A stretch of DNA of 22,129 nt from a virus. The notes beneath the pieces were generated by a model. The model was not told the DNA's origin. It saw only the letters and a program-made list of their open reading frames with translations, and did no database searches. The position numbers and the translations under genes are program-made. Where the stretch lies: positions 1 to 22,129 of IMG/VR virus record IMGVR_UViG_3300022690_000526; one strand, given 5' to 3'. This document shows positions 11,963 to 18,860 of this stretch, one piece after another (within the stretch, counting starts at the first letter, position 1; every line of letters starts with the position of its first letter).

Positions 11963-13891
11963 ATGATCCATCTTGACTTTGAAACACGTTCAGAATGTAA
12001 TATCTACGACACGGGTGCTTACACTTATAGTAAGCACCCGTCAACCGAGATCTTATGTTGTGCCTACGCCCATAAGAACGATTTTGAACCTCAAATTTTC
12101 AATGATATGACAGCGCCTCCGGGCGATTTATGGAAATATATTTTAGACGGACAAATATTTAGTGCTTATAATTCCTTTTTTGAATTTTGCATTTGGCATA
12201 ATATTATGGTACCTAGATATGGTTGGCCGGAAATTCCTATGAATCTATGGCGTGATACCATGGCCAAAAGTTGCACTCATGCACTCCCACGCGCATTAGC
12301 GAATGTTTGTAAAGCGATTAATGCTCCTATTCAAAAAAGTGAAGATGGCCGACGGGTTATGTTGAAAGTATGCAAGCCGAGAAAACCTACCAAATCAAAC
12401 CCCGACAAATGGCACGAAAGCCCGGACGATTACGAAACTCTATACGACTATTGTTTACAAGACGTTGAAGCCGAGCGCGGCCTTGATAGGATGCTCATGG
12501 AGATCCCTCCACAAGAACAAAAGATTTGGGAATTAGATCAAAAAATAAACTGGCGGGGTATTCACATTGATGGGACAGCCGTTGATGCAGCCATCGCTTT
12601 AAGCGAAGAATACTCCCGCCGTTTAACTGATGAATTGTTGACTGTAACCGATGGTGCTATTGATAGGGTTTCCCGACGGAAGATGGTTATGGATTGGATC
12701 AAGGCTAAAGGATATGAAATCCCCGGATATACCAAATCTGATATAATTGAATTTTTAAAACAAGATTTACCTAATGATGTCCGACGGGTGTTGGAGATCA
12801 GGCAGCAGTTAGGTAAAACGAGTATCAAGAAATATCACGCTATGAAAACATCTATGTCGGACGGGCGTATTCGCGATACTCTAATATATCATGGCGCATC
12901 CACTGGCCGCTGGGCCGGCAAACTGGTACAGATGCACAACCTCCCAAAAGGTAACGTAAATGATACCAATTTGTGCATTGAAGTTTTAAAAACTGGCAAC
13001 TTGGATTATTTTGAAATGATGTATCCGGATGTCATGGGGGCGATCTCATCATGTATACGAGGCATGATTATATCGGCCCCCGGCCATGATTTGATCGTAG
13101 CAGATTACGCATCGATTGAGGCTAGAGTGCTGGTATGGCTCGCTGGGGACGCTGTGACGGTTGAAAAATTTCATAAAGGGGCTGATTTATACGTGGATAT
13201 GGCCCGAAAGATTTATAATAAGAAAGAGATCAATAAAAATGAGCGTCAGCTAGGCAAGACGGCCATTTTAGCGTGTGGATATGGTATGGGAGCGGCTAAA
13301 TTTCAGGCTACGTGTGCTATGTGGGATATGGATATATCCGAGGAATTTTCTCAACGAGTCATTAACATATATAGGGAACAGTATCGGATTGTTAAGCAGA
13401 TGTGGTATGATCAAGAACGAGCAGCTATGCGGGCTGTTGAAACTGGCGATCTGGTTGTGTGTGGGAAAGTTAATTGGCGGATGCACAAAGGTTTTCTATA
13501 TTGTCAATTACCCTCGAAGCGTTGCCTTGCTTATCCGGAGCCACGAATACAACCAGTTGCAACACCGTGGGGAGAAATGAAGGACGCATTAACTTTTATG
13601 TCAACTAATGCTTTGACAAAGCAATGGGAAAGGACATCTACTTATGGCGGAAAATTGGTCGAAAACATTACTCAAGCGGTTGCCCGTGACTTCATGGCAG
13701 ATGCGATGCTTTGTCTTGAGGACACCGGCTATCCTATTATACTTACGGTGCATGATGAAATTGTCGCCGAGGTCAGAGAAGATTTTGGTACGGTGGATGA
13801 ATTTACAAATATTATGGCTAGTATTCCAACGTGGGGTAAGGGATGCCCGATTGCGGCGGAAGGTTGGCGAGGAAAGAGGTATAGGAAATGA
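11963..13891 (+). CDS. Family A DNA polymerase with 3'-5' exonuclease
   Basis: The chosen start, ATG 11963, gives MIHLDFETRSE, the expected N-terminus. Earlier in-frame codons fall in the tRNA-like element. The 642 residues have Exo I D5-x-E7, Exo II AYNSFFE (about 68-74), Exo III YDYCLQD (Y163, D167), a primer-grip-like STGRW (313-317), motif A VADYASIEARV (D381), motif B RQLGKTAILACGYG (R428, K432, Y440) and motif C VHDE (597-599). All catalytic residues are intact, so it is a proofreading replicative polymerase and, as usual for phage PolA, lacks a 5'-3' nuclease domain. A 12-bp perfect hairpin overlaps codons 17-27. It ends in an ATGA overlap with the methyltransferase. Confidence 0.95.
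   Translation: MIHLDFETRSECNIYDTGAYTYSKHPSTEILCCAYAHKNDFEPQIFNDMTAPPGDLWKYILDGQIFSAYNSFFEFCIWHNIMVPRYGWPEIPMNLWRDTMAKSCTHALPRALANVCKAINAPIQKSEDGRRVMLKVCKPRKPTKSNPDKWHESPDDYETLYDYCLQDVEAERGLDRMLMEIPPQEQKIWELDQKINWRGIHIDGTAVDAAIALSEEYSRRLTDELLTVTDGAIDRVSRRKMVMDWIKAKGYEIPGYTKSDIIEFLKQDLPNDVRRVLEIRQQLGKTSIKKYHAMKTSMSDGRIRDTLIYHGASTGRWAGKLVQMHNLPKGNVNDTNLCIEVLKTGNLDYFEMMYPDVMGAISSCIRGMIISAPGHDLIVADYASIEARVLVWLAGDAVTVEKFHKGADLYVDMARKIYNKKEINKNERQLGKTAILACGYGMGAAKFQATCAMWDMDISEEFSQRVINIYREQYRIVKQMWYDQERAAMRAVETGDLVVCGKVNWRMHKGFLYCQLPSKRCLAYPEPRIQPVATPWGEMKDALTFMSTNALTKQWERTSTYGGKLVENITQAVARDFMADAMLCLEDTGYPIILTVHDEIVAEVREDFGTVDEFTNIMASIPTWGKGCPIAAEGWRGKRYRK
12011..12041 (+). repeat. Perfect 12-bp inverted repeat just inside the polymerase gene
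   Basis: ACGGGTGCTTAC (12011-12022) and GTAAGCACCCGT (12030-12041) are exact reverse complements around the 7-nt loop ACTTATA. It lies 48 nt after the polymerase start. The region codes for DTGAYTYSKHPS, between Exo I and Exo II. Confidence 0.9.
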
Positions 13892-14412
13892 TAATGAATA
13901 GAGTTTTTGCGAGAGCAAATAAGTGGACGTTCCAAATTAAACCTATAGCAAATGTATTAGACAAATATATAACAAATTTTGGATATAATTGGGCAGATCC
14001 GTATTCGGGAACGTCTAGGATAGCACAATACCGAAATGATATGAATCCGGACAGAAAATCGGGTACTTGTGGGGACGCTTTGGTATTTTCTAATAGCCTC
14101 CCTTACGAATTAGATGGTGTTCTATTTGATCCACCATATTCGTATAGGCAAGTAAGTGAGCATTACAAATCTCAAGGAGTAAAACCAACACAAAGAGATA
14201 CTTCGTATAACTTTTACGCCCGAGTTATGGATCCCCTGTCTTTAAGATTGAAAACGGGAGGGTTAGCTATCAGTTTTGGGTGGAACAGTAACGGATTTGG
14301 TAAAAAACGAGGATTTAAAATTATAGAAATTCTTATAGTTGCTCATGGGCTACATCATAACGATACTATTATGACGATAGAACAAAAAATAAATGAAAAT
14401 CCTAGCAATTGA
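13888..14412 (+). CDS. DPPY-type adenine DNA methyltransferase-like protein
   Basis: The 174 residues start in an ATGA overlap with the polymerase. The AdoMet-binding-type motif WADPYSG (35-41) is followed by NDMNPD, and the catalytic amino-methyltransferase motif IV DPPYS is at 81-85, then RQVSEHYK. Later GGLAISFGWNSNGFGKKRGFKIIEILIV and HNDTI match a compact phage methyltransferase family. It would methylate an exocyclic amino group, probably adenine N6, perhaps to protect phage DNA. No target-recognition domain or cognate endonuclease is seen. It overlaps the RuvC-like gene by 20 bp. Confidence 0.8.
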   Translation: MIMNRVFARANKWTFQIKPIANVLDKYITNFGYNWADPYSGTSRIAQYRNDMNPDRKSGTCGDALVFSNSLPYELDGVLFDPPYSYRQVSEHYKSQGVKPTQRDTSYNFYARVMDPLSLRLKTGGLAISFGWNSNGFGKKRGFKIIEILIVAHGLHHNDTIMTIEQKINENPSN

Positions 14413-14881
14413 TCCCGGTACTAAATGCGGCTGGGCGATTGACGCCAAACATAGCGGCGTATGGAATTTAAAACCTAATAAATTTGATAGCGGAGGGATG
14501 AGATTTGTTGAATTGTATAATCACATTAGGAATAATATTAGCGGTGTTGATCTTCTTGTCTATGAACGAGTGGAACGACATAGTAGCACTTATGCTGGTC
14601 ATATCTATGGTGGTATTATTGCTGTTATACAAGGGATCTCTCAAGAATACCTTGTACCCTATAAAGGGGTACCCGTTGGAACCATCAAAAAACACGCCAC
14701 AGGAAAAGGCTCTGCAAATAAAGAAGCAATGATCCGCGCTGCACAATCACTTTTTCGAGGAGTAGATATTAAAGATGATAACCACGCCGACGCATTGTGT
14801 TTGCTCGAGTACGCATATTACACGTACAGTGATTTATTTGAGGAATTTGGGAAAGTGGTCAAACCTCGACTTAAAAAATGA
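14393..14881 (+). CDS. RuvC-like Holliday junction resolvase
   Basis: The 162 residues have an RNase H-like fold with the RuvC acidic set: D7 in LAIDPGTKCGWA, E58 in VYER, and D129/D133 in DDNHADALCLLEYA. Lys/Arg-rich VGTIKKHATGKGSANKEAM (about 95-112) precedes the last motif, as in phage RuvC-like enzymes. It should cut Holliday junctions or branched DNA before packaging. The ATG lies inside the end of the methyltransferase gene, and the stop overlaps the next ATG (ATGA). Confidence 0.9.
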   Translation: MKILAIDPGTKCGWAIDAKHSGVWNLKPNKFDSGGMRFVELYNHIRNNISGVDLLVYERVERHSSTYAGHIYGGIIAVIQGISQEYLVPYKGVPVGTIKKHATGKGSANKEAMIRAAQSLFRGVDIKDDNHADALCLLEYAYYTYSDLFEEFGKVVKPRLKK

Positions 14882-15243
14882 ATATGAAAGAATACAAGAG
14901 AGATTACTTCCAAAGGAATAAACATAAATGGAAGCAATATCGACAGAATACAAAAGATAGGGGAAATACATCCACCAAATATCGTAGTATTTATAGAAAC
15001 AAATCATTAGAATTATTGGGGGATAATTGTGTTAGGTGTGGATTTGCTGATAAAAGAGCATTACAAATTGATCATATTTACGGTGGTGGGACAATAGAAT
15101 TAAAAGGAAGTTGCACTCATAAACAATATTTAAGAATAAAAGCCCAACCCTCTTTATACCAAATACTTTGTGCAAATTGTAATTGGATAAAGAGGGTTGA
15201 GAATAACGAAATTCCCTATCATTTACCGAATTTGGTAAAATAA
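14878..15243 (+). CDS. HNH endonuclease-like protein
   Basis: The 121 residues have a basic N-terminus at 1-45 (KEYKRDYFQRNKHKWKQY), an LELLG turn, a first zinc pair C51-x2-C54, the HNH strand ALQIDHIYGGG (D65, H66), and a second pair C98-x2-C101 followed by N102 in ILCANCNWIK. The final His of a strict HNH is replaced by Lys/Asn-type residues as in many phage HNH-C types. It may be a homing-type or recombination nuclease. As the last gene of the plus-strand operon it overlaps the convergent minus gene by 25 bp. Confidence 0.85.
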   Translation: MNMKEYKRDYFQRNKHKWKQYRQNTKDRGNTSTKYRSIYRNKSLELLGDNCVRCGFADKRALQIDHIYGGGTIELKGSCTHKQYLRIKAQPSLYQILCANCNWIKRVENNEIPYHLPNLVK

Positions 15244-15632
15244 AAACCCACAAGTATTTCAATCATCGACTTGAAATCCCAAAGCAAAGACCCCGCTGAT
15301 ACAGCCAAGACAGTTTTATCCGTCCCGCCGAACAGCCAATGAAATAGAATTGATGGATGTTTATCGATCACAATGTCATAACTTGTGTTCGGGTTTAATA
15401 TAACAACCCATATAATCATAAAACACCACACACCGATCAAAGCCAAGGCGATAAATCGCCTTGTCCATCGTGTCCATTCATCAGCGTTATCAACGCCACT
15501 TTGCAATGCGACTATACGATCTGTTGGAGCGTTCATTGCATTTAGTCGCGTTTCACGCGCTTGCTCCATCATTTTCCAGATTGCTCCGGCGATGATCTTA
15601 ACACCGGCTCCTGTTAAAAAATTAAGTATCAT
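15219..15632 (-). CDS. Holin-like membrane protein (137 aa)
   Basis: AAAGGAG lies at good spacing before the ATG. The N-terminal 55 residues are helical and amphipathic (GVKIIAGAIWKMMEQARETRLNAM). A strong membrane segment lies at 60-80 (FIALALIGVWCFMIIWVVIL), with further hydrophobic stretches at 93-101 and 106-135 ending YFTKFGK. This layout resembles three-segment GTA/phage holins with a helical N-terminus. It is the last gene of the minus-strand operon, a common place for lysis genes. The assignment rests on topology and position only. Confidence 0.6.
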   Translation of the reverse strand: MILNFLTGAGVKIIAGAIWKMMEQARETRLNAMNAPTDRIVALQSGVDNADEWTRWTRRFIALALIGVWCFMIIWVVILNPNTSYDIVIDKHPSILFHWLFGGTDKTVLAVSAGSLLWDFKSMIEILVGFYFTKFGK

Positions 15633-15864
15633 GTTTCTCCTTTATAATTACTGCCCCTATTAAGTTTTCTTTGGCTATTATCAAAGTATGTGATAAGCAC
15701 AAAACACATGCCGATAGCCGCAAAGCTAATAAGTGCATCCATAGACATACCTTTATTATTCCGGTCGTTTTCACGGCCGAGCCGGTCATCCGGCGATTCC
15801 GCATATCAGCTATATCTTCGCCGATAAACGCCCCGATCGCGGGGATTTTTAAAGTGTTATCCAC
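15622..15864 (-). CDS. Small membrane protein (80 aa)
   Basis: The GTG at 15864 follows AGGAGA and overlaps the end of the upstream gene (GTGGATAA). The protein has 80 residues. The N-terminal 30 are polar (LKIPAIGAFIGEDIADMRNRRM), then a hydrophobic segment at about 36-64 (GIIKVCLWMHLLALRLSACVLCLSHTLIIA) is interrupted by Arg49. It is coupled to the holin-like gene by an 11-bp overlap. It could be a second holin component or antiholin, but no family is recognised. Confidence 0.5.
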   Translation of the reverse strand: MDNTLKIPAIGAFIGEDIADMRNRRMTGSAVKTTGIIKVCLWMHLLALRLSACVLCLSHTLIIAKENLIGAVIIKEKHDT

Positions 15865-16051
15865 GACTTATCATTCTCCTATCTCCGTTTCTTCGTTCTC
15901 GTTCCATAGCGCCTTTGTTAATAGCAGCGATTTCTAAAATGTCTAAAATCTTATTTAAAAAGTGTATCGCCGCTTTAATCGCTTGTCCAATTTTTATATA
16001 GTTTAAGGTAACAGTTAAGTTACCTTTTTCTTTTTCTTCACCTTCGGTCAT
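15857..16051 (-). CDS. Small amphipathic protein (64 aa)
   Basis: The start at ATG 16051 (MTEGEEKEKG) overlaps the upstream stop; a GTG at 16063 is an alternative. The N-terminus is highly charged. The middle helix (IKIGQAIKAAIHFLNKILDILEIAAIN) is strongly amphipathic. The C-terminus is very basic (MERERRNGDRRM). The profile would suit membrane-surface binding near a lysis cassette, but this is inference. A stem-loop read on the opposite strand lies within it at 16005-16026. Confidence 0.5.
   Translation of the reverse strand: MTEGEEKEKGNLTVTLNYIKIGQAIKAAIHFLNKILDILEIAAINKGAMERERRNGDRRMISRG
16005..16036 (+). terminator. Plus-strand stem-loop and T-tract antisense to late genes
   Basis: AAGGTAAC (16005-16012) and GTTACCTT (16019-16026) pair perfectly over 8 bp with a 6-nt loop. 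They are followed on the plus strand by TTTCTTTTTCTTC. Read left to right, this has the shape of an intrinsic terminator, about 760 bp beyond the end of the plus-strand operon. It would stop read-through into the antisense of the late genes. It also encodes GNLTVTLN on the minus strand, so it could be chance. Confidence 0.35.
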
Positions 16052-16250
16052 TTGGATCACCATCTTCTTCGGCAGCTTCGATACGCCATTGCGCTTTCAA
16101 ACTATCAACAAACATATCAAATGCACCGACGATACTTACATCAGTTAATACATATTCACCAACGAATCCTTCATAGCAATTTTTTAATTGATCAACAAGA
16201 ATGGCTTGTTTTTGTTTTTCATCTAATGCGCTTAAATTTGGTTCATCCAT
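16038..16250 (-). CDS. Small acidic hypothetical protein (70 aa)
   Basis: The 70 residues are acidic and helical (ALDEKQKQAILVDQLKNCYEGFVGEYVLTDV, then VDSLKAQWRIEAAEEDGDPNDRR). The GAFDMFVDSL middle looks like a packing helix. No recognised family, no membrane segment. It is separated by only a few bases from the winged-helix gene upstream, with a modest RBS (AAGGATT), and overlaps the next start by 14 bp, so it belongs to the same operon. Confidence 0.6.
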   Translation of the reverse strand: MDEPNLSALDEKQKQAILVDQLKNCYEGFVGEYVLTDVSIVGAFDMFVDSLKAQWRIEAAEEDGDPNDRR

Positions 16251-16252
16251 AA

Positions 16253-16498
16253 TTAATCCTTATAAACCCAAATTATTTGATTCTTTTCATTCCTCATCTG
16301 TAAGCATTTAATTTCATTATTTTCTCGTAATGCTTTTAGTTTAAATCGGATTAGTGTACTACTTATTTTAAGATTTTGAGCAATTTCTTCTGCTGTTGAG
16401 TATCCCTCTGGTTTAATACGGGGATGCTGAAAGACTTCTACTAAAGTTTTCCATCCACTAAGTTTAATATCTTTACCTTTTTTAATTCCTCCGCTCAT
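16253..16498 (-). CDS. Winged helix-turn-helix protein (81 aa)
   Basis: The ATG overlaps the phosphoesterase stop (ATGA). The 81 residues have a basic start (SGGIKKGKDIKLSGW), then EGYSTAEEIAQNLKISSTLIRFKLKALRENNEIKCL, a helix-turn-helix with recognition helix at about 48-58, followed by a beta wing (NQIIWVYKD). The layout is like ArsR/MarR-type or phage middle/late regulators. It would bind DNA, perhaps to control the late operon, but being embedded mid-operon it may instead be a structural cofactor. Confidence 0.75.
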   Translation of the reverse strand: MSGGIKKGKDIKLSGWKTLVEVFQHPRIKPEGYSTAEEIAQNLKISSTLIRFKLKALRENNEIKCLQMRNEKNQIIWVYKD

Positions 16499-17319
16499 AT
16501 TTTAAATGCCTTTGCTTTTTGTGATTGGATCTTATGAATATAAGCATCCCATGTATAATTACCATTAGGGGGAATCTTAAAATATATCATTCCCCAATCA
16601 ACGGTTCCCTCACATTCCCGGGAGCCAAACTTGGATCCCATACCTTGCAAGGCCGGTAACGACATACATACCTGATTACTTGTTCCAGCAAATCTATAAG
16701 AATGAACATGTGACCGGATTATAACATCAGCGTTTGGTTGTAATTTTTCATCTAACGCCCAAATTTTATTCCATAATCCGGCTTTAGCAAGGGCCGTAAA
16801 TCTTCCGTGCGGTACTTGTGAATTGCCTATTTTATGTTTTATATCAAATATAACGCCATTAACATTGATCCATTCATGTGCGCCAATTTTATTAGCTTGC
16901 ATTTCACGAGCGATAATATTTTCACAATCATCACCTTCATTAGAAACATGATAGGCTGTGCCGTAAGTCATAATCAATTTAAAATCTGGTTTACAATACA
17001 GGCGTATTTTATTGATTACATCCCCGGCCATGTCGCATTGCTCGATCATTGAAGTTGTTAATAATTCCGTACCACCTGATTTCTTTCCTTTGCCTTCAAC
17101 ACAATCACCGTTGACAACAACAAAGTCAAGTTTTTCCGGAAGTTGATCAAGTATATCAACAAATTTATTCCAAAGATCGGAAGCGATTATGTAAAATTTA
17201 TTACGTTTTGTTACTGTATTAAGGATTTTTTTTCGCTGCCAAGCGGGGCTAGTTAGTCCTACAAGATGTCCACAATGAAAATCACCACAAAATAAACCAT
17301 GTTTAGTTTCTGTTGACAC
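16495..17319 (-). CDS. Calcineurin-like metallophosphoesterase
   Basis: The 274 residues start with GTG at 17319 after AAGGGGG. Motif I is GDFHCGH (D13, H15), motif II NGDCVEG (D72), and the last motif SHVHSYRF (H204, H206). The usual GNH(D/E) motif III is GTAYHV (120-125), so the canonical Asn metal ligand is missing, as in some phage members. Other supports are LVGLTSPAW and WGMIYFKIPP. It is a two-metal phosphodiesterase/phosphatase; the substrate is unknown and could be DNA ends, cyclic nucleotides or phosphoesters. Lying among late genes, it is not part of the replication cluster. Confidence 0.85.
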   Translation of the reverse strand: MSTETKHGLFCGDFHCGHLVGLTSPAWQRKKILNTVTKRNKFYIIASDLWNKFVDILDQLPEKLDFVVVNGDCVEGKGKKSGGTELLTTSMIEQCDMAGDVINKIRLYCKPDFKLIMTYGTAYHVSNEGDDCENIIAREMQANKIGAHEWINVNGVIFDIKHKIGNSQVPHGRFTALAKAGLWNKIWALDEKLQPNADVIIRSHVHSYRFAGTSNQVCMSLPALQGMGSKFGSRECEGTVDWGMIYFKIPPNGNYTWDAYIHKIQSQKAKAFKI

Positions 17320-17328
17320 AGAACCCCC

Positions 17329-17565
17329 TTATTTTTCGAGCAACTTCTTTAAAACTTTGTTCTGCTCTGTTTGGGTTTCAACGACTCCTTTTAAAATGAT
17401 GGTCTGTTTAATCTGAATTTTTTCACTGTCATTAATTTTCGTAGCATGAATCTTAATAGATTCCGTATTAGTTTGGGTAGCGTGGATACTACCACCAATA
17501 CCTACAAGCGTCCCGCCAATAGCAAACCCAAACAAAATATGATTTAAAGTTACACCGGCTATCAT
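17329..17565 (-). CDS. Spanin-like membrane protein (78 aa)
   Basis: The ATG overlaps the preceding stop in TAATG, after AGGAGC. One N-terminal hydrophobic segment covers residues 3-26 (AGVTLNHILFGFAIGGTLVGIG), and a polar helical tail (IKQTIILKGVVETQTEQNKVLKKLLEK) is likely outside the cytoplasm or in a coiled coil. This N-terminal anchor plus helical tail is the form of inner-membrane spanins, but other small phage membrane proteins share it. No lipobox outer spanin is seen nearby. Confidence 0.5.
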   Translation of the reverse strand: MIAGVTLNHILFGFAIGGTLVGIGGSIHATQTNTESIKIHATKINDSEKIQIKQTIILKGVVETQTEQNKVLKKLLEK

Positions 17566-17717
17566 TAGATGCTCCTGTTTAATCGACGCAATTCAATTAA
17601 AATTAAAATCAAAAGTTCTTTATCGGTTTTTGCGTTGAGATCATCCCGAGTTTTTTCCCGAGAAATTGTATCCGTATCTATTGGCTGATTTTCTAATTGT
17701 TTATCTTGGGTTCCCAT
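17565..17717 (-). CDS. Very small helical protein (50 aa)
   Basis: The ATG at 17717 follows directly on the stop of the upstream gene, and the TAA overlaps the next ATG (TAATG). The 50 residues have a polar N-terminus (GTQDKQLENQPIDTDTISREK) and a hydrophobic-basic C-terminal helix (DKELLILILIELRRLNRSI). Similar short proteins ending in an 'LLxxLxxLRxLN' helix are common beside phage virion genes. The function is unknown. Confidence 0.55.
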   Translation of the reverse strand: MGTQDKQLENQPIDTDTISREKTRDDLNAKTDKELLILILIELRRLNRSI

Positions 17718-17718
17718 A

Positions 17719-18051
17719 TTAACCTGACTTTACTATCCAAACGTCTAAAACCCCTGTCGTTGGCGCAACAGTACAAATTGCACGTACTCTTAAGAAAGGA
17801 ATAATATCGTCGGATGTCATGTAGTCCTCTTGATTAGCAGTTACTATTTTATTCGGTTCTAATTTCATTGGTTTTGCGAAGGCCTTATTTATATCACCTT
17901 GAAGTTTAATCGTAACGTCTTGATTTAAACCATTGTGTATAATGATAGATTTTTTAGGATAATCTTCACAATTACTAATATTAGAAATATGATGAACAGT
18001 ATCCCTTATTGATTCAGCATTAAATAATCTATCTTTATCAAAATTTGCCAT
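17719..18051 (-). CDS. Beta-rich probable virion protein (110 aa)
   Basis: The 110 residues follow immediately after the 198-aa protein with start/stop overlap. Alternating hydrophobic strands (KSIIIHNGLNQDVTIKLQGD, KIVTANQEDYMT, FLRVRAICTVAPTTGVLDVWIV) suggest a small beta-sandwich of the kind found in phage tail or capsid decoration proteins. The N-terminal 30 residues are helical (FDKDRLFNAESIRDTVHHI). It has no catalytic motif. It is placed with the beta-rich cluster by layout, not by homology. Confidence 0.65.
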   Translation of the reverse strand: MANFDKDRLFNAESIRDTVHHISNISNCEDYPKKSIIIHNGLNQDVTIKLQGDINKAFAKPMKLEPNKIVTANQEDYMTSDDIIPFLRVRAICTVAPTTGVLDVWIVKSG

Positions 18052-18647
18052 TAAGTTGTTTCCCTATGATTTATAAGAAAATTCACTGTTCCAGTAGGTG
18101 TGCCTGTTGCTTTAGCTAAAACTTCAAAGCTGGTCGAAAAATCAACAGCTTCGTTTGGATGATACCGAAAATTCTTATTAGCTGTTTCCATCCATATCGG
18201 AAGTTGAAGTCCTGTTGCTCCAGTTAATCCCAGTGTTGAACCGATTGTCGTCGCTGGTAGACGGAAAACCTCGGTTCCATCGACTTTAAGTATGATCTCA
18301 TAATTTGAATTACTGCCGGCGATTCCTATAAAATCGATTTTACCCGCGGCCGTGATAGAAAGCAAAGATGTGTCGGTCGAAGTATTGAGTGCCGTATTGG
18401 CCGTGCTAAAGTTAAGCATCGGGATAAATATACCTAAACTAAAACTTCCACCAACGATCTTAGCGCTAACATCAAGTCTTTCTTTACCGTCGTCAGTGGT
18501 GACAGTTACAATTTTGCCACCACCGGCGTTAGTCAAGATGGAGGTTCCGGCAAATCGTTCAAGAGAACCATCCGTGATAATATCAACAATCTTGCTGTTG
18601 TCGCTATTAGCAATACTTACATTATCTGTTCTATCCCCGTCAGCCAT
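18051..18647 (-). CDS. Beta-sandwich probable virion surface protein (198 aa)
   Basis: The ATG overlaps the previous stop by eight bases, after AGGAAAAGAAGG. The 198 residues have an N-terminal repeat-like part (IVDIITDGSLERFAGTS, then VTVTTDDGKERLDVSA), as in phage adaptor segments that attach surface domains, and a C-terminal jelly-roll-like domain (FIGIAGSNSNYEIILKVDGTEVF, FSTSFEVLAKATGTPTGTVNFLIN) rich in Gly, Thr and Asn. It fits a head-fibre, baseplate or tail-tip protein. It shares its start MADG with the 240-aa protein upstream, suggesting related N-termini. Confidence 0.65.
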   Translation of the reverse strand: MADGDRTDNVSIANSDNSKIVDIITDGSLERFAGTSILTNAGGGKIVTVTTDDGKERLDVSAKIVGGSFSLGIFIPMLNFSTANTALNTSTDTSLLSITAAGKIDFIGIAGSNSNYEIILKVDGTEVFRLPATTIGSTLGLTGATGLQLPIWMETANKNFRYHPNEAVDFSTSFEVLAKATGTPTGTVNFLINHRETT

Positions 18648-18858
18648 CCTTCTTTTCCTTATTTAGTTTTTTCAACTCCACAAGAATATCTTCGTTAACT
18701 TCGATATTCGTAACAAGGTTTGCATCGATATTAGCTATCTTATGATAGATTTGATTGAGAAGGGTAAGATTGAGAAATTCAAAATTACCCTTCTCATAAT
18801 TTAACTTAGTTTGGCCTTCTTTTTTCTTTGGTTCTTCTGCTGCCGGTTTATCTGCCAT
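18640..18858 (-). CDS. Small charged virion-cluster protein (72 aa)
   Basis: The ATG follows the previous TAA by two bases. The 72 residues have a Lys/Glu/Pro-rich N-terminus (MADKPAAEEPKKKEGQTK) and a helical C-terminal half (FLNLTLLNQIYHKIANIDAN, then NEDILVELKKLNKEKKDG). It resembles the 50-aa protein downstream in ending with a helix of the 'ILxELKKLN' type. It could be a short trimerisation or linker protein between the surface proteins. The function is unknown. Confidence 0.6.
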   Translation of the reverse strand: MADKPAAEEPKKKEGQTKLNYEKGNFEFLNLTLLNQIYHKIANIDANLVTNIEVNEDILVELKKLNKEKKDG

Positions 18859-18860
18859 TA

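Noticed and set aside
13275-13580. 101-codon plus-strand open frame inside the polymerase gene
   Set aside because: It lies wholly within the polymerase palm/fingers coding region, which has intact motifs A, B and C; a frame shadow.
14670-14692. Inverted repeat GTACCC/GGGTAC in the RuvC-like gene
   Set aside because: A 6-bp stem in coding sequence with no other support.
15222-15239. Bidirectional terminator at the convergent gene junction
   Set aside because: TTTACC/GGTAAA forms a 6-bp stem but has no T-run in either direction and is AT-rich; too weak to call.
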